Of a stretch of DNA of 64,000 nt, positions 19,729-30,676 are shown one piece after another. Each line of letters opens with the position of its first letter. The first letter of the stretch is position 1. The DNA lies in NCBI GenBank assembly GCA_000717735.1, contig JOBE01000002.1, positions 124,001 to 188,000 on the forward strand. The letters run 5' to 3'. A model generated the notes under the pieces. That model worked only from the letters and a program-made list of their open reading frames with translations. It had not been told where the DNA came from and did not search any database. Source of the stretch: Streptomyces griseoluteus. Lineage in GTDB: Bacteria; Actinomycetota; Actinomycetes; Streptomycetales; Streptomycetaceae. Both the position numbers and the translations under genes were made by a program.

Positions 19729-21081
19729 CTAATCGTCGCCCTTCAGGCGGGCTCGTACGCGCTCGACCACGTCCGCGTATCTCGCCTCCGCGCCGTAGCG
19801 CGTCGGCTCGTAGTACTGCTTGCCGTGGATCGCGTCGGGGGCGTACTGCTGGGCCGCGATGCCCCCCGGCACGTCGTGCGGGTAGACGTAGCCCTGGGCG
19901 TGGCCGAGCTTGGCCGCGCCCTTGTAGTGGCCGTCGCGCAGGTGCGGGGGCACCGATCCCGCGAGGCCGCCCCGCACATCGGCCAGGGCGGCGCCGATGG
20001 CCGTCGTCGCGGCGTTCGACTTGGGGGCGAGGGCCAGGGCGATGGTGGCGTGGCTCAGGGTGAGGGCCGCCTCGGGGAAGCCGATCATGGCGACGGCCTG
20101 CGCGGCGGCGACGGCGATCGGCAGCGCGTTCGGGTCGGCGAGGCCGATGTCCTCGCTCGCGGAGATCATCAGCCGGCGGGCGATGAACCGCGGGTCCTCC
20201 CCCGCCTCGATCATCCGGGCGAGGTAGTGCAGGGCCGCGTCGACGTCGGAGCCGCGGATCGACTTGATGAGCGCGCTGGCCACGTCGTAGTGCTGGTCGC
20301 CGTCCCGGTCGTACTTCACGGCGGCGCGGTCGACGGTCTCCTCGACCGTCTGCAGGGTGATCTCCGGCTCCCCCTTGGCGATGGCCGCGCCGGCCGCCGC
20401 TTCGAGGGCGGTCAGGGCGCGCCGGGCGTCACCGCCGGCGATGCGGAGGAGGTGCGCCTCGGCGTCCGCCGGCAGGGTCACCGCCCCGCCGAGCCCCCGC
20501 TCGCCGGTGAGCGCCCGGGCCATGAGTCCGCGCAGGTCGTCGTCGGTCAGCGGCTCCAGGGTGAGGAGCAGCGAGCGGGAGAGGAGCGGGGAGATGATGG
20601 AGAAGTACGGGTTCTCGGTGGTGGCGGCGATCAGCGTCACCCAGCGGTTCTCCACGGCGGGCAGGAGCGAGTCCTGCTGGGCCTTGGAGAAGCGGTGGAT
20701 CTCGTCGAGGAAGAGGACGGTCTCCTTGCCGTAGCCGCCGACCGCGCGCCGGGCCCCTTCGATGACGGCCCGGACCTCCTTGACGCCCGCGGTGATCGCG
20801 GACAGCTCCACGAACCGCTTGTCGGTCGCCTTCGAGACCACGTACGCGAGGGTGGTCTTTCCGATGCCCGGCGGACCCCAGAGGATCACGGAGGAGGCTC
20901 CGGCGGGACCGCCGCCCCCGTCCCCGACGAGGCGGCGCAGCGGCGACCCGGGCTTGAGCAGGTGCTTCTGGCCCACCACCTCGTCGAGGGTGCGCGGGCG
21001 CATCCGGACGGCCAGCGGGCTGCCGGCCGGGTCCTTCTCCTGCCGTTCTTCGGCTGCTGCGGTAAAGAGATCGGGCTCCAC
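19729..21081 (-). CDS. rarA: replication-associated recombination protein RarA (MgsA)
   Basis: 450 aa from GTG 21081. Clamp-loader-like AAA+ ATPase: Walker [10 protein letters not shown] near residue 70, Walker [11 protein letters not shown] near 125, then the MgsA C-terminal domain with [11 protein letters not shown] and the YPHDVPGG segment. It acts at stalled replication forks. An out-of-frame ATG at 21086 is not used. It sits between the VKOR gene and rpsD, in the usual actinobacterial neighbourhood. Confidence 0.96.
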   Translation of the reverse strand: MEPDLFTAAAEERQEKDPAGSPLAVRMRPRTLDEVVGQKHLLKPGSPLRRLVGDGGGGPAGASSVILWGPPGIGKTTLAYVVSKATDKRFVELSAITAGVKEVRAVIEGARRAVGGYGKETVLFLDEIHRFSKAQQDSLLPAVENRWVTLIAATTENPYFSIISPLLSRSLLLTLEPLTDDDLRGLMARALTGERGLGGAVTLPADAEAHLLRIAGGDARRALTALEAAAGAAIAKGEPEITLQTVEETVDRAAVKYDRDGDQHYDVASALIKSIRGSDVDAALHYLARMIEAGEDPRFIARRLMISASEDIGLADPNALPIAVAAAQAVAMIGFPEAALTLSHATIALALAPKSNAATTAIGAALADVRGGLAGSVPPHLRDGHYKGAAKLGHAQGYVYPHDVPGGIAAQQYAPDAIHGKQYYEPTRYGAEARYADVVERVRARLKGDD

Positions 21082-21123
21082 GTCATGAAGCCTAGGTCAC
21101 GGCACTGACAGTGCGGCCGGCCG

Positions 21124-21750
21124 TCAGCTGGTCCAGAAGTCCCACCAGCGGGTCAGGATCAGCATGCCGATGATCCCGATGTGCAGGACGGGCAGGATCC
21201 AGGTGAACTCGTCGAAGAAGGTCCTGAGGCCGCGGGGCGCGGGAATGACGCCGTGCCGGACGTTGTGCGAGGTCACGTACCAGAACATGACGATGGTGGC
21301 GACCCAGGCCAGGCAGCACCAGAGGCAGAGCGAGTTGATCTCGTACAGCGACTGGTACATCAGCCAGGTGCAGAAGCCGACGCCGAAGAGGGTGCCGGCG
21401 TTGAGGCCGAGCCAGTACCAGCGGCGGTAGCGGGCCCCGGCGAGCAGCGCGAGGCCGATCGCGACGACCATGGCGTAGGTCACCAGGCCGAGCATCGGGT
21501 TGGGGAAGCCGAAGACCGAGGCCTGCTCGCTCTTCATGATGTTGCCGCAGGACACGATCGGGTTGAGGCTGCACCCCGGGGTGAAGTCGGGGTCCTCCAG
21601 GAGCTTGAACTTGTCGATCGTGATGACCCAGGCGGCGAGCACTCCGGCCGCTCCGGTGATCACGAGCAGCCAGGCGAAGGCCCGGCTCGCACCGATCGTG
21701 CCGTCGCCGTCCCGGCCGGAGGCGGCTTCGTCCACCGCTGCCTTCGTCAT
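21124..21750 (-). CDS. vitamin K epoxide reductase (VKOR) family membrane protein
   Basis: 208 aa from ATG 21750, with GAGGGA 9 nt upstream. Four to five transmembrane helices. VKOR signature: loop cysteines Cys60 and Cys68 and the CLWC active site at 142-145. In actinobacteria VKOR replaces DsbB, reoxidising a DsbA-like protein with menaquinone and so driving disulfide formation in exported proteins. A DsbA-fold protein is encoded 36 kb away, but it appears cytoplasmic (see 58257). The frame is open 35 codons upstream, but that part is unlikely to be translated. Confidence 0.92.
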   Translation of the reverse strand: MTKAAVDEAASGRDGDGTIGASRAFAWLLVITGAAGVLAAWVITIDKFKLLEDPDFTPGCSLNPIVSCGNIMKSEQASVFGFPNPMLGLVTYAMVVAIGLALLAGARYRRWYWLGLNAGTLFGVGFCTWLMYQSLYEINSLCLWCCLAWVATIVMFWYVTSHNVRHGVIPAPRGLRTFFDEFTWILPVLHIGIIGMLILTRWWDFWTS

Positions 21751-21856
21751 GTCGCCGTTTCCCTCGCTCGCTGGTCCCCTGGACACGGTCATTCTGCCGT
21801 ACGGCGCCACTCGTCCACCGTTCGCCGGGGATAAGTGAAGCGGCCATGAGGACACG

Positions 21857-21901
21857 CGGAGGGGCCCGGACCGGCGCGTGCGCGTGGTCCGGGCCCCTCC
21901 G
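21857..21901 (-). terminator. hisS terminator
   Basis: A 16-bp perfect stem (21857-21872 with 21886-21901) with a 13-nt loop, starting 13 nt beyond the hisS stop. Confidence 0.8.
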
Positions 21902-21914
21902 TCCGTACGGTCCG

Positions 21915-23177
21915 TCAGGCCAGCTTGGCCCGTACCGCGTCCAGGAGACCGTCCACGGGAACCGCCTGCTGCTCGCCGGACTCCATGTCCTTGAGCTGGA
22001 CGACGCCCTCGGCGAGGTCGCGCTCACCGGCGACGACCGCGAGGCGGGCTCCGGAGCGGTTGGCGTCCTTCATGGCGCCCTTGAGGCCCTTGCCGCCGAA
22101 CGCGAAGTCGGCCGCGATGCCCTCCCTGCGCAGCTCGGTGACCTTGCCGAAGAGGAGACGGCGCGCCTCGTCGCCGATGGCCACCGCGAAGACACTGGTG
22201 GCGGCGGGGAGGTCGAGCTGGATGCCCTCCGCCTCCAGGGCAAGGACCGTGCGGTCCACACCGAGCGCCCAGCCCACGGACGGCAGCGCGGGGCCGCCGA
22301 TCATCTCGGAGAGACCGTCGTAACGGCCGCCGCCGCCGACCGCCGACTGCGAGCCGAGACCGCCGTGGACGAACTCGAAGGTCGTACGGGTGTAGTAGTC
22401 GAGGCCGCGCACCAGCTTGTCGTCGTCCTCGAAGACGACGCCCGCCGCGGTGATCAGGGCGCGCACCTCCTCGTGGTACGCCTTGCACGCGTCGCACAGG
22501 TAGTCGCGCAGCAGCGGCGCGCCGACCAGCTGCTTCTGCACGGCCTCGCGCTTGTCGTCGAGGACGCGCAGCGGGTTGATCTCGGAGCGGCGGCGGGTGT
22601 CCTCGTCGAGGTCGAGACCGCTCAGGAAGGACTGGAGCGCCTCGCGGTAGACGGGACGGCACTCCTTGTCGCCCAGCGAGTTCAGCAGGATGCGGAAGTT
22701 CCGCAGGCCGAGCGAGCGGTACGCCTGGTCGGCGAGGATGATCAGCTCGGCGTCGAGCGCCGGGTCCTCCGAGCCGATCGCCTCGGCGCCCACCTGCGAG
22801 AAGTGGCGGTAGCGGCCCGCCTGGGCCCGCTCGTACCGGTAGTACGAACCGGAGTACCAGAGCTTGACGGGCAGGTTGCCCTGCTTGTGCAGGTTGGCCT
22901 CGAGGGCCGCCCGCAGGACGGAGGCGGTGCCCTCGGGGCGGAGGGCGAGCTCGTCGTTGCCCTTCGTGGTGAGGGTGTACATCTCCTTGGACACGATGTC
23001 GGTGGACTCGCCGACGCCGCGCGAGAAGAGCTTGACGTCCTCGAAGCCGGGCGTCTCGACGTACCCGTAGCCCGAGTTCTTCAGCGGGGTGGAGATCGCC
23101 TCGCGCACCGCCAGGAAGGTGGCGGAGCGCGGCGGGATCAGGTCGTACGTGCCCTTGGGGGCCTTGAAGGTGCTCAC
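21915..23177 (-). CDS. hisS: histidyl-tRNA synthetase
   Basis: 420 aa from GTG 23177 ([16 protein letters not shown]). Class II synthetase: motif 2 region [14 protein letters not shown], HisA loop [15 protein letters not shown], motif 3 region [13 protein letters not shown], and a C-terminal anticodon-binding domain. The open frame extends upstream, but those residues are the overlapping start of the MBL gene region. It lies 8 nt after the MBL hydrolase stop, so the two are probably one transcript. Confidence 0.97.
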   Translation of the reverse strand: MSTFKAPKGTYDLIPPRSATFLAVREAISTPLKNSGYGYVETPGFEDVKLFSRGVGESTDIVSKEMYTLTTKGNDELALRPEGTASVLRAALEANLHKQGNLPVKLWYSGSYYRYERAQAGRYRHFSQVGAEAIGSEDPALDAELIILADQAYRSLGLRNFRILLNSLGDKECRPVYREALQSFLSGLDLDEDTRRRSEINPLRVLDDKREAVQKQLVGAPLLRDYLCDACKAYHEEVRALITAAGVVFEDDDKLVRGLDYYTRTTFEFVHGGLGSQSAVGGGGRYDGLSEMIGGPALPSVGWALGVDRTVLALEAEGIQLDLPAATSVFAVAIGDEARRLLFGKVTELRREGIAADFAFGGKGLKGAMKDANRSGARLAVVAGERDLAEGVVQLKDMESGEQQAVPVDGLLDAVRAKLA

Positions 23178-23185
23178 GTGAGTCG

Positions 23186-23902
23186 TCACATTCCTCGTCG
23201 GGGAGCGTCCGTGCTGCCGTTCCCTTGGCGAACTGAGGCCACGTCCCGCAGATAGGGGTTGGTGGCGCGCTCCTGGCCGATGGTCGTCTGGGGACCGTGT
23301 CCCGACAGCACCACGGTCGAGTTGTCGAGCGGCAGGCACACGCGTGCCAGCGACTCGAGCATGTCGTCCATGTCACCGCCGGGAAGGTCGGTGCGTCCGA
23401 TGGAGCCGGCGAACAGCAGGTCCCCGGAGAAGAACACGGAGGGGATCTCCGTGGTCTCCGGCATCCTGAAGGTCACCGACCCCTTGGTATGACCGGGCGC
23501 GTGGGCGACGGAGAACTCCAGACCGGCGAGCTTCAGCTGGGCGCCGTCGGTGAGCTCGCGCACGTCGTCGGGCTCACCCACGGTCAGCTCGCCCATGAGG
23601 GGCATCCCGATCGAGCGGCCGAGGGCGCGCTCCGGGTCGCTCATCATGTAGCGGTCGGACGGGTGGATCCACGCGGGGACGTCATGGGCGCCGCACACCG
23701 GGACCACGGAGGCGACGTGGTCGATGTGTCCATGGGTGAGGACGACGGCGACGGGCTTGAGCCGATGCTTCTTCAGCGTCTCCTCGACACCCTGGGCGGC
23801 CTGGTGGCCCGGGTCGATGATCACGCACTCCTCGCCTGCGGCGGGGGCGACCAGATAGCAGTTGGTCCCCCAGGCCCCGGCGGGGAACCCGGCAATCAGC
23901 AC
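23186..23902 (-). CDS. metallo-beta-lactamase fold hydrolase (glyoxalase II-like)
   Basis: 238 aa from GTG 23902. The metal-binding THGHIDH motif is near residue 57, followed by APGHTKGS (third ligand His), [16 protein letters not shown] (bridging Asp) and [10 protein letters not shown] (last His). This set matches the glyoxalase II / persulfide dioxygenase branch; the natural substrate is unknown. A conserved partner upstream of hisS in actinobacteria. Confidence 0.9.
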   Translation of the reverse strand: MLIAGFPAGAWGTNCYLVAPAAGEECVIIDPGHQAAQGVEETLKKHRLKPVAVVLTHGHIDHVASVVPVCGAHDVPAWIHPSDRYMMSDPERALGRSIGMPLMGELTVGEPDDVRELTDGAQLKLAGLEFSVAHAPGHTKGSVTFRMPETTEIPSVFFSGDLLFAGSIGRTDLPGGDMDDMLESLARVCLPLDNSTVVLSGHGPQTTIGQERATNPYLRDVASVRQGNGSTDAPRRGM

Positions 23903-24063
23903 GTTCGTCCTTAGTTGTCGTCCGGCACGGGCGCGGAAATCCCGGAAATCACGGGATTCAGCAGATCAGAGCCTACCGGCGGTGCCGCTTCCACAGCCAA
24001 CCCGTATACGGTACGGGCACATCCGGCCAGGACGGGAACAGACGAGCGACAGGAGCGGAACCG

Positions 24064-24867
24064 GTGGTCACCAGCGATCAGCGGCGGCGGCAGCTTGCCA
24101 GGGAGAAGTACCAGCGGCAGCAGCAGCGGCGGGAGGAGAACCGGCGCAAGGCGAAGCGCCGCAACACCGTCGTGGCCGCCGCCCTCGCGGTGGTCCTCGC
24201 GGCGGGCGGCGCCGTGTACGCGTCCGTGGCGCTGACGGACGACGGCTCCCCGAAGGACACGGACAACGCGGCGGGCGACACCCCGACCAGCTCCGCGCCC
24301 ACGCCCTCGGCGAGCGAGTCGGCGAGCCCCGAGCCGAAGCTGTCCGTGGACACCAAGGCCACGTACACCATGGCTCTGAAGACCAACGAAGGTGACATCA
24401 CGCTCACCATGGACGCGGCGAAGACGCCCCGCACGGTGAACTCCTTCAAGCACCTCGCCGACAAGAAGTACTTCGACGGGACCAAGTGCCACCGGCTCAC
24501 CACCCAGGGCATCTTCGTGCTCCAGTGCGGTGACCCCAAGGGCGACGGCACCGGCGGCCCGGGGTACACCATCCCGGACGAGAACCTGGACGCCCTGGGC
24601 AAGGCGGGTGCGGACGGCACCGTGACCTTCCCGGCCGGCACCGTGGCCATGGCGAACACCTCGCAGCCGAACACCGGCGGCTCGCAGTACTTCCTCGTCT
24701 ACAAGGACACCAAGCTGCCGCCGAGCTACACCCCGTTCGGGAAGATCGACGCGGCCGGTCTGAAGGTGGTGCAGGACGTGGCGAAGGCAGGTGTCGAGGG
24801 CGGCGCCACGGACGGCGCCCCGAAGACGGCCGTCACCATCGAGAAGGCGACCGTCACGAAGAAGTGA
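24064..24867 (+). CDS. membrane-anchored cyclophilin-type peptidyl-prolyl isomerase
   Basis: 267 aa from GTG 24064. A strongly basic, Gln/Arg-rich cytoplasmic start (residues 1-33) is followed by one transmembrane helix (about 35-55), a Ser/Thr/Pro-rich linker (60-95) and a cyclophilin domain (100-267). Catalytic Arg is in CHRLTTQG, and LQCGDPKGDGTGG and NTGGSQYFLVYKD match the family. It probably folds exported proteins at the outer membrane face. Divergent from the MBL-hisS unit, with a 161-nt shared promoter region. Confidence 0.92.
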   Translation: MVTSDQRRRQLAREKYQRQQQRREENRRKAKRRNTVVAAALAVVLAAGGAVYASVALTDDGSPKDTDNAAGDTPTSSAPTPSASESASPEPKLSVDTKATYTMALKTNEGDITLTMDAAKTPRTVNSFKHLADKKYFDGTKCHRLTTQGIFVLQCGDPKGDGTGGPGYTIPDENLDALGKAGADGTVTFPAGTVAMANTSQPNTGGSQYFLVYKDTKLPPSYTPFGKIDAAGLKVVQDVAKAGVEGGATDGAPKTAVTIEKATVTKK

Positions 24868-25065
24868 GCCGGGCGTCCGCACCCGCGCGACCGTGGAATC
24901 TCGGTCGCGCTGAGTGCGGACAGCCGGGCCGCCGTTCGCCTAGATTGGCGTTGTGCAGCGTTGGGCCGTCGGCCGCGCTGCGGAAGGCGGGCGAGGCCCG
25001 CCGGGAAACTGTGGACGATGCCCGGGGGGTACGACCCCGCGACGGCATCATGGTGAGGAGGCGCT

Positions 25066-26295
25066 GTGAGCAGCGACCCGTGGGGCCGCGTCGACGAGAC
25101 GGGCACCGTGTACGTGCGGACGGCCGAGGGTGAGAAGGTCGTCGGATCGTGGCAGGCCGGCACCCCTGAGGAGGCCTTGGCCTACTTCGAGCGCAAGTAC
25201 GAGGGCCTGGTGGTCGAGATCGGCCTCCTCGAGAAGCGGGTGAGGACCACCGACCTCTCGGCGAAGGACGCCACGGCGGCGATCGAGCACATCCGGCAGC
25301 AGATCGACGAGCACCACGCCGTCGGTGACCTGGCCGCGCTCGGTGTCCGCCTCGACAAGCTCGTCGAGACGGTCGACTCGCGCCGTGAGGAGCGCAAGGC
25401 CCAGAAGGCGAAGCAGACCGACGAGGCCCGCGCCGCCAAGGAGAAGCTCGTCACGGAGGCCGAGGAGCTGGCCCAGAGCGAGCAGTGGCGCTCCGCGGGC
25501 GAGCGTCTGCGGGCGCTCGTGGACACCTGGAAGGGCCTGCCCCGGCTCGACCGCAAGTCCGACGACGAGCTGTGGCACCGGTTCTCGCACGCCCGCTCGG
25601 CGTTCTCGAAGCGCCGCAAGGCCCACTTCGCCTCGCTGGACGCCCAGCGTGAGGACGCGCGCAAGGTCAAGGAGCGCCTGGTCACCGAGGCCGAGTCGCT
25701 CTCCGGCTCCACCGACTGGGGCACCACGGCGGCCCGCTACCGCGATCTGATGGCGGAGTGGAAGGCGGCCGGCCGCGCCCAGCGCGAGCACGAGGACGAT
25801 CTGTGGAACCGCTTCCGCGGCGCCCAGGACGTCTTCTTCGCGGCGCGCGGCGAGGTCTTCGCCGAGCGGGACGCGGAACAGACCGAGAACCTCAAGCTCA
25901 AGGAGGAGCTCGCGACCGAGGCCGAGAAGCTGCTGCCGGTGACGGACCTGAAGGCGGCGCGTGCGGCCTTCCGCTCCCTCAACGAGCGCTGGGAGGCCGT
26001 CGGGCACGTGCCGCGCGACGCCCGTCCCAAGGTCGAGGGCCGGATGCACACGGTGGAGCGGGCGATCCAGGAGGCCGAGGAGGCCGAGTGGCGCCGGACG
26101 AACCCGGAGGCACGCGCGCGTGCCGCCGGTCTGACCGGTCAGCTGCAGGACGCGGTCGAGAAGCTGCGCAAGCAGATCGACGCGGCCCGTGCCGCCGGCA
26201 ACGACGCCAAGGCCGACAAGCTCTCCCGTGAGCTGGAGGGCCGGCAGGCCCTGCTCGACCAGGCCATGAAGGGCCTGGAGGAGTTCGGCGGCTGA
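25066..26295 (+). CDS. DUF349 repeat coiled-coil protein
   Basis: 409 aa from GTG 25066 with GAGGAGG upstream. Almost entirely helical and charged, with about four DUF349 units of roughly 70 residues; typical units contain W-x-x-x-G-R/LPRL and DDLWNRFRGAQDVFFAAR. DUF349 proteins are common in actinobacteria; the function is unsettled. A candidate -10 TAGATT lies at 24941-24946. The gene is monocistronic, convergent with relA, with a strong shared terminator. Confidence 0.88.
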   Translation: MSSDPWGRVDETGTVYVRTAEGEKVVGSWQAGTPEEALAYFERKYEGLVVEIGLLEKRVRTTDLSAKDATAAIEHIRQQIDEHHAVGDLAALGVRLDKLVETVDSRREERKAQKAKQTDEARAAKEKLVTEAEELAQSEQWRSAGERLRALVDTWKGLPRLDRKSDDELWHRFSHARSAFSKRRKAHFASLDAQREDARKVKERLVTEAESLSGSTDWGTTAARYRDLMAEWKAAGRAQREHEDDLWNRFRGAQDVFFAARGEVFAERDAEQTENLKLKEELATEAEKLLPVTDLKAARAAFRSLNERWEAVGHVPRDARPKVEGRMHTVERAIQEAEEAEWRRTNPEARARAAGLTGQLQDAVEKLRKQIDAARAAGNDAKADKLSRELEGRQALLDQAMKGLEEFGG

Positions 26296-26311
26296 GCCTC
26301 CCGACCGTACG

Positions 26312-26348
26312 AGGAAGGCCCCCCGGCTGTGAGCCGGGGGGCCTTCCT
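26312..26348. terminator. bidirectional terminator between the DUF349 gene and relA
   Basis: A perfect 17-bp stem (26312-26328 with 26332-26348), loop GTG, lying between the two stop codons. It is followed by GGTTT on the plus strand. Confidence 0.9.
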
Positions 26349-26359
26349 GGTTTCCGCCG

Positions 26360-28840
26360 TTACGGCCTGCGGGCCGAGGTCACGCGGTACACGTCGTAGA
26401 CGCCCTCCACGCCCCGTACGGCCTTCAGGACGTGGCCCAGGTGCTTCGGGTCGCCCATCTCGAAGGTGAAGCGCGAGGTGGCCACCCGGTCACGGGAGGT
26501 CTGGACGGCCGCCGAGAGGATGTTGACGTGCTGGTCCGAGAGGACCCGGGTGACGTCCGAGAGGAGCCTGGACCGGTCGAGCGCCTCGACCTGGATGGCG
26601 ACCAGGAACACCGAGGACTGGGTCGGGGCCCACTCGACCTCCAGGATCCGCTCCGGCTCCCGGGAGAGCGACTCCACGTTGACGCAGTCGCTGCGGTGGA
26701 CCGAGACGCCGCTGCCGCGGGTGACGAAGCCGATGATCGGGTCGCCGGGCACGGGGGTGCAGCAGCGGGCCAGCTTCACCCAGACGTCCTCGACGCCCTT
26801 GACGACGACACCGGGGTCGGAGCTGGAGCGACGCTTGGAACGGCCGCGGGTGGGCGGCGCCGCCTCGTCGATGTCCTCGGTGGCCGCCTCCTCGCCGCCG
26901 AGCGCCTGGACCAGCTTCTGCACGATGGACTGGGCGGTGACATGGCCCTCGCCGATCGCCGCGTACAGCGAGGAGATGTCGCTGTAGCGCAGTTCGTGGG
27001 CGAGGGTGACGAGGGAGTCGCCGGTCAGGATCCGCTGGATCGGCAGGTTCTGCTTGCGCATGGCCCGCGCGATGGCGTCCTTGCCCTGCTCGATGGCCTC
27101 GTCCCGGCGTTCCTTGGAGAACCAGGCGCGGATCTTGTTGCGGGCGCGCGGGGACTTGACGAAGCCGAGCCAGTCGCGGGAGGGCCCTGCGCCGGCGGCC
27201 TTGGAGGTGAAGACCTCGACCAGGTCGCCGTTGTCGAGGGTCGATTCGAGCGGCACGAGGCGCCCGTTGACCCGCGCTCCTATGGTGCGGTGGCCGACCT
27301 CGGTGTGCACCGCGTACGAGAAGTCGACGGGGGTGGCCCCGGCGGGCAGCGCGATGACGTCGCCCTTGGGCGTGAAGACGAAGACCTCGTTGCGGGAGAG
27401 GTCGAAGCGCAGGGACTCCAGGAACTCGCCGGGGTCCTCGGTCTCCTTCTGCCAGTCGAGGAGCTGGCGCAGCCACGCCATGTCGTTGAGGTGGTCGTCC
27501 TTGCCGGTCTTCCTCGGCACGTCGGTGCGCACCTTGGAGGCGCCGGCGGACGGGTCCTGCTTGTACTTCCAGTGGGCGGCGATGCCGTACTCGGCGCGCC
27601 GGTGCATGTCGAAGGTGCGGATCTGCAGCTCGACGGGCTTGCCGTTGGGTCCGATGACCGTCGTGTGCAGCGACTGGTACATGTTGAACTTCGGCATCGC
27701 GATGTAGTCCTTGAACCGGCCGGGGACCGGGTTCCATCGCGCGTGGACGGTGCCGAGGGCCGCGTAGCAGTCCCTCACCGTGTCGACGAGGACACGGATG
27801 CCCACCAGGTCGTAGATCTCCGCGAAGTCACGGCCGCGGACGATCATCTTCTGGTAGACGCTGTAGTAGTGCTTGGGGCGCCCGGTGACGGTGGCCTTGA
27901 TACGGGCGGCGCGCAGGTCCGTCTGGACCTCGTCGGTCACTATCGCGAGGTACTCGTCCCGCTTGGGGGCGCGCTCCGCGACGAGCCGGACGATCTCGTC
28001 GTACATCTTGGGGTAGAGGATCGCGAAGGCGAGGTCCTCCAGCTCCCACTTGATGGTGTTCATGCCCAGCCGGTGCGCCAGCGGGGCGTAGATCTCCAGC
28101 GTCTCGCGGGCCTTCTTCTCCTGCTTCTCCCGTTTGAGATAGCGCATGGTGCGCATGTTGTGCAGGCGGTCGGCGAGCTTGATGACCAGGACGCGGGGGT
28201 CCTTGGCCATGGCGACGACCATCTTGCGGACGGTCTCCGCCTGGGCGGCCTCGCCGAACTTGACCTTGTCGAGCTTGGTGACGCCGTCCACGAGGAGCGC
28301 GACCTGGTCGCCGAAGTCCCGGCGCAGGGTGTCGAGGCCGTACTCGGTGTCCTCGACGGTGTCGTGCAGGAGCCCGGCCATCAGGGTCGCCGGGTCCATG
28401 CCGAGCTCGGCGAGGATGGTGGTGACGGCGAGCGGGTGCGTGATGTACGGGTCGCCGCTCTTGCGCTTCTGGCCGCGGTGCCAGCGCTCGGCGACCTGAT
28501 AGGCCCGCTCGATCTGGCGGAGCGTCGCCGTCTCGATCTTGGGGTCGTTGGAGCGGACGATCCGCAGCAGCGGTTCGAGGACCGGGTTGTACGGGGAGGA
28601 ACGCTGGACGCCCAGCCGGGCGAGACGGGCGCGCACGCGGTTGGACGAGCCGCCCGAGCGGGCGGGCGTGGCCGGGGCGGGCCGCGCGGGGGCCGGGGCC
28701 TCGGGCGCGGGCGACGCGGACGCGGCAGGCGCGGGCCCGGTCTCCGCGGGCTTGTTCTCGGGCGTGCCGGTCCCCGGCGCGGCCTTTTCGGCCTTCGGGT
28801 CGGGCTGCGCGGCGGAGAGTGGCTGGGCCTCGTCTGGCAA
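26360..28840 (-). CDS. relA: bifunctional (p)ppGpp synthetase/hydrolase, Rel type
   Basis: 826 aa from TTG 28840, chosen because GAGGAG lies 5 nt upstream; an in-frame ATG at 28891 would add 17 residues. After a disordered Pro/Ala N-terminus (about 1-75) come the hydrolase domain with [10 protein letters not shown], the synthetase with [12 protein letters not shown] and [10 protein letters not shown], a TGS domain ([12 protein letters not shown]), a zinc-finger-like [13 protein letters not shown] and a C-terminal ACT domain. Both catalytic halves look intact. It sets the stringent response, which in streptomycetes also influences antibiotic production. Last gene of the sec-apt-relA run. Confidence 0.97.
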   Translation of the reverse strand: MPDEAQPLSAAQPDPKAEKAAPGTGTPENKPAETGPAPAASASPAPEAPAPARPAPATPARSGGSSNRVRARLARLGVQRSSPYNPVLEPLLRIVRSNDPKIETATLRQIERAYQVAERWHRGQKRKSGDPYITHPLAVTTILAELGMDPATLMAGLLHDTVEDTEYGLDTLRRDFGDQVALLVDGVTKLDKVKFGEAAQAETVRKMVVAMAKDPRVLVIKLADRLHNMRTMRYLKREKQEKKARETLEIYAPLAHRLGMNTIKWELEDLAFAILYPKMYDEIVRLVAERAPKRDEYLAIVTDEVQTDLRAARIKATVTGRPKHYYSVYQKMIVRGRDFAEIYDLVGIRVLVDTVRDCYAALGTVHARWNPVPGRFKDYIAMPKFNMYQSLHTTVIGPNGKPVELQIRTFDMHRRAEYGIAAHWKYKQDPSAGASKVRTDVPRKTGKDDHLNDMAWLRQLLDWQKETEDPGEFLESLRFDLSRNEVFVFTPKGDVIALPAGATPVDFSYAVHTEVGHRTIGARVNGRLVPLESTLDNGDLVEVFTSKAAGAGPSRDWLGFVKSPRARNKIRAWFSKERRDEAIEQGKDAIARAMRKQNLPIQRILTGDSLVTLAHELRYSDISSLYAAIGEGHVTAQSIVQKLVQALGGEEAATEDIDEAAPPTRGRSKRRSSSDPGVVVKGVEDVWVKLARCCTPVPGDPIIGFVTRGSGVSVHRSDCVNVESLSREPERILEVEWAPTQSSVFLVAIQVEALDRSRLLSDVTRVLSDQHVNILSAAVQTSRDRVATSRFTFEMGDPKHLGHVLKAVRGVEGVYDVYRVTSARRP

Positions 28841-28997
28841 GAGCGCTCCTCGTGCGATGCCGGGTCCCCCGGTCAGGCCCGGAAAGCCCATGGTATCGAG
28901 CCGGGGGTCACGATGCGCACGCGGCCGGTGGGCGGACGACCCCGCACGGGCGGGCCCTCGTCCCGGGCCCCGGACGGGGACACCCGGGAAAACGGCG

Positions 28998-29029
28998 GGG
29001 GCGCCCCGGGGAATTCCCCGGGGCGCCCC
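28998..29029 (-). terminator. 32-bp perfect palindrome after apt
   Basis: An uninterrupted palindrome at 28998-29029 centred on GAATTC, starting 16 nt beyond the apt stop. It should slow or end transcription before relA. The relA start lies 157 nt further on, so relA may have its own promoter. Confidence 0.7.
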
Positions 29030-29044
29030 TTCCGTGCGAGGTGA

Positions 29045-29596
29045 TCAGACCTGGATCAGCGCCGTGAGCGGAGCGCCGTTCAGGGTCGGTTCCAGGCGGG
29101 CGCGGCCCGGGAGGAAGCCGAGTTCCATGAGGACGGCCACGCCCGCGACCTCGGCGCCCGCGCGCCGGATGAGCTCGATGGAGGCCTCGGCCGTGCCGCC
29201 GGTGGCGAGGACGTCGTCGATGACCATGACGCGGTCGCCCGGCTCCAGGTCCTCGGCGTGCACCTCGATCTCGGCGGTGCCGTACTCCAGCTCGTACGCC
29301 TGGCGGAGCGTCGCCCCGGGGAGCTTGCCGGCCTTGCGGACCGGGATGAAGCCCAGGCCCGCGCGGACGGCCACCGGGGCGGCCAGGATGAAGCCCCGCG
29401 CCTCGAGGCCGACGATCTTCGTCGCACCGTGCGCGGAGCACAGCGCGGCGAGGGCGTCGGTGAGCGCCGTGAACGCCTCCGGGTCCGCGAGCAGCGGCGT
29501 GATGTCCTTGAACAGCACGCCCGGCTTCGGATAGTCGGGTACGTCGCGGATGCGGCTCAGGAGGAGTGCGGTGACGTCCTGGACCTCGGCGGTCAT
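29045..29596 (-). CDS. apt: adenine phosphoribosyltransferase
   Basis: 183 aa. Salvages adenine to AMP with PRPP. The FKDITPLL segment is near the start and the PRPP loop VMVIDDVLATGGTA near residue 122. Its ATGA overlaps the secF stop. The secD-secF-apt-relA order is conserved in actinobacteria. Confidence 0.96.
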   Translation of the reverse strand: MTAEVQDVTALLLSRIRDVPDYPKPGVLFKDITPLLADPEAFTALTDALAALCSAHGATKIVGLEARGFILAAPVAVRAGLGFIPVRKAGKLPGATLRQAYELEYGTAEIEVHAEDLEPGDRVMVIDDVLATGGTAEASIELIRRAGAEVAGVAVLMELGFLPGRARLEPTLNGAPLTALIQV

Positions 29597-30675
29597 CCTC
29601 GGTGCTCCGGCGCGCGGCCGTGGCGGCCCGCCCGCGGGCCGATGACGGCGATCTCGCCCTCGTCGGCGTACGACTCGTCCGTCCCGTCCGGCGACTCGTC
29701 CTTGGCCGCGGCTCCGGCCCGCTTGGCGAGGATGCGCTTCTTGAGGGCCTTGATCGCCGGCTCGCGCTCCTTGAGGTCGGCGACGAGGGGGGTGGCGATG
29801 AAGATCGAGGAGTACGCGCCGGCGGCGAGACCGACGAACAGCGACAGCGAGATGTCGTTGAGCATGCCGGCGCCGAGGACACCGCCACCGATGAAGAGCA
29901 GGCCGGCGACCGGCAGCAGCGCGACGACGGTGGTGTTGATCGAACGGACCAGGGTGCCGTTGATCGAGCGGTTCGCCAGCTCGCTGTACGTGAAGCGGGT
30001 CTGCTTCGTGATGTCCTTCGTCTGTTCCTTGAGGGAGTCGAAGACGACGACCGTGTCGTACAGCGAATATCCGAGAATGGTCAGCAGACCGATCACCGTA
30101 CCGACCGTGACCTCGAAGCCGACCAGCGAGTAGATGCCCACCGTGATCGTGAGGTCATGGATGAGGGCGATGAGCGCCGCGACCGCCATTCGCCACTCGA
30201 AGGCGATGGCCAGGTAGATCACCACGAGGATCATGAAGACCCCCAGGCCCGTCCAGGCCTTGTTGGCGATCTGCTCGCCCCAGCTCGGGCCGACGAGCTC
30301 CGCCGCGATCTTGTCCTCGGGGACGTTGAGGTCCTTGGCCAGCTCCGAGCGGACCTGGTCGGACTGCGAGGTGTCGAGGCCGCCGACCTGGATGCGCAGC
30401 GAGCCGTTGCCGAGCTGCTGGACGATCGCGTCGTGGCCGGAGGCCTCTTCCGCGTACTCCTGGGCCTGGCTGACGGAGACTTCCGACTTCGGGGTGGTGA
30501 AGACGGCGCCGCCCTGGAACTCGATGCCCATGTTGAGGCCGCGGACGGCCAGGGCGACGATGGCGGTGATGGTGATCAGGATGGACAGGCCATACCAGAT
30601 CTTGCGGTTGCCGATGAAGTCGTAACCGACCTCACCGCGGTGGAGCCGGGCGCCGAGATCGCCGAGCTTCGACAT
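29593..30675 (-). CDS. secF: protein translocase subunit SecF
   Basis: 360 aa from ATG 30675. Six transmembrane helices with one large extracytoplasmic loop after the first. SecDF uses proton motive force to pull preproteins across the membrane. Visible marks are GIEFQGGAVF after helix 1, FEWRMAVAALIALIHD, and ILGYSLYDTVVVFDSLKE. The frame is open 14 codons further, but the family start is MSKLGDLG. It starts 1 nt after the secD stop. Confidence 0.97.
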   Translation of the reverse strand: MSKLGDLGARLHRGEVGYDFIGNRKIWYGLSILITITAIVALAVRGLNMGIEFQGGAVFTTPKSEVSVSQAQEYAEEASGHDAIVQQLGNGSLRIQVGGLDTSQSDQVRSELAKDLNVPEDKIAAELVGPSWGEQIANKAWTGLGVFMILVVIYLAIAFEWRMAVAALIALIHDLTITVGIYSLVGFEVTVGTVIGLLTILGYSLYDTVVVFDSLKEQTKDITKQTRFTYSELANRSINGTLVRSINTTVVALLPVAGLLFIGGGVLGAGMLNDISLSLFVGLAAGAYSSIFIATPLVADLKEREPAIKALKKRILAKRAGAAAKDESPDGTDESYADEGEIAVIGPRAGRHGRAPEHRG

Positions 30676-30676
30676 C

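Noticed and set aside
24868..25065. Possible small gene between the cyclophilin and DUF349 genes
   Set aside because: No frame has a Shine-Dalgarno with protein-like composition; TAGATT and a GGGGGT/ACCCC hairpin suggest promoter and leader.
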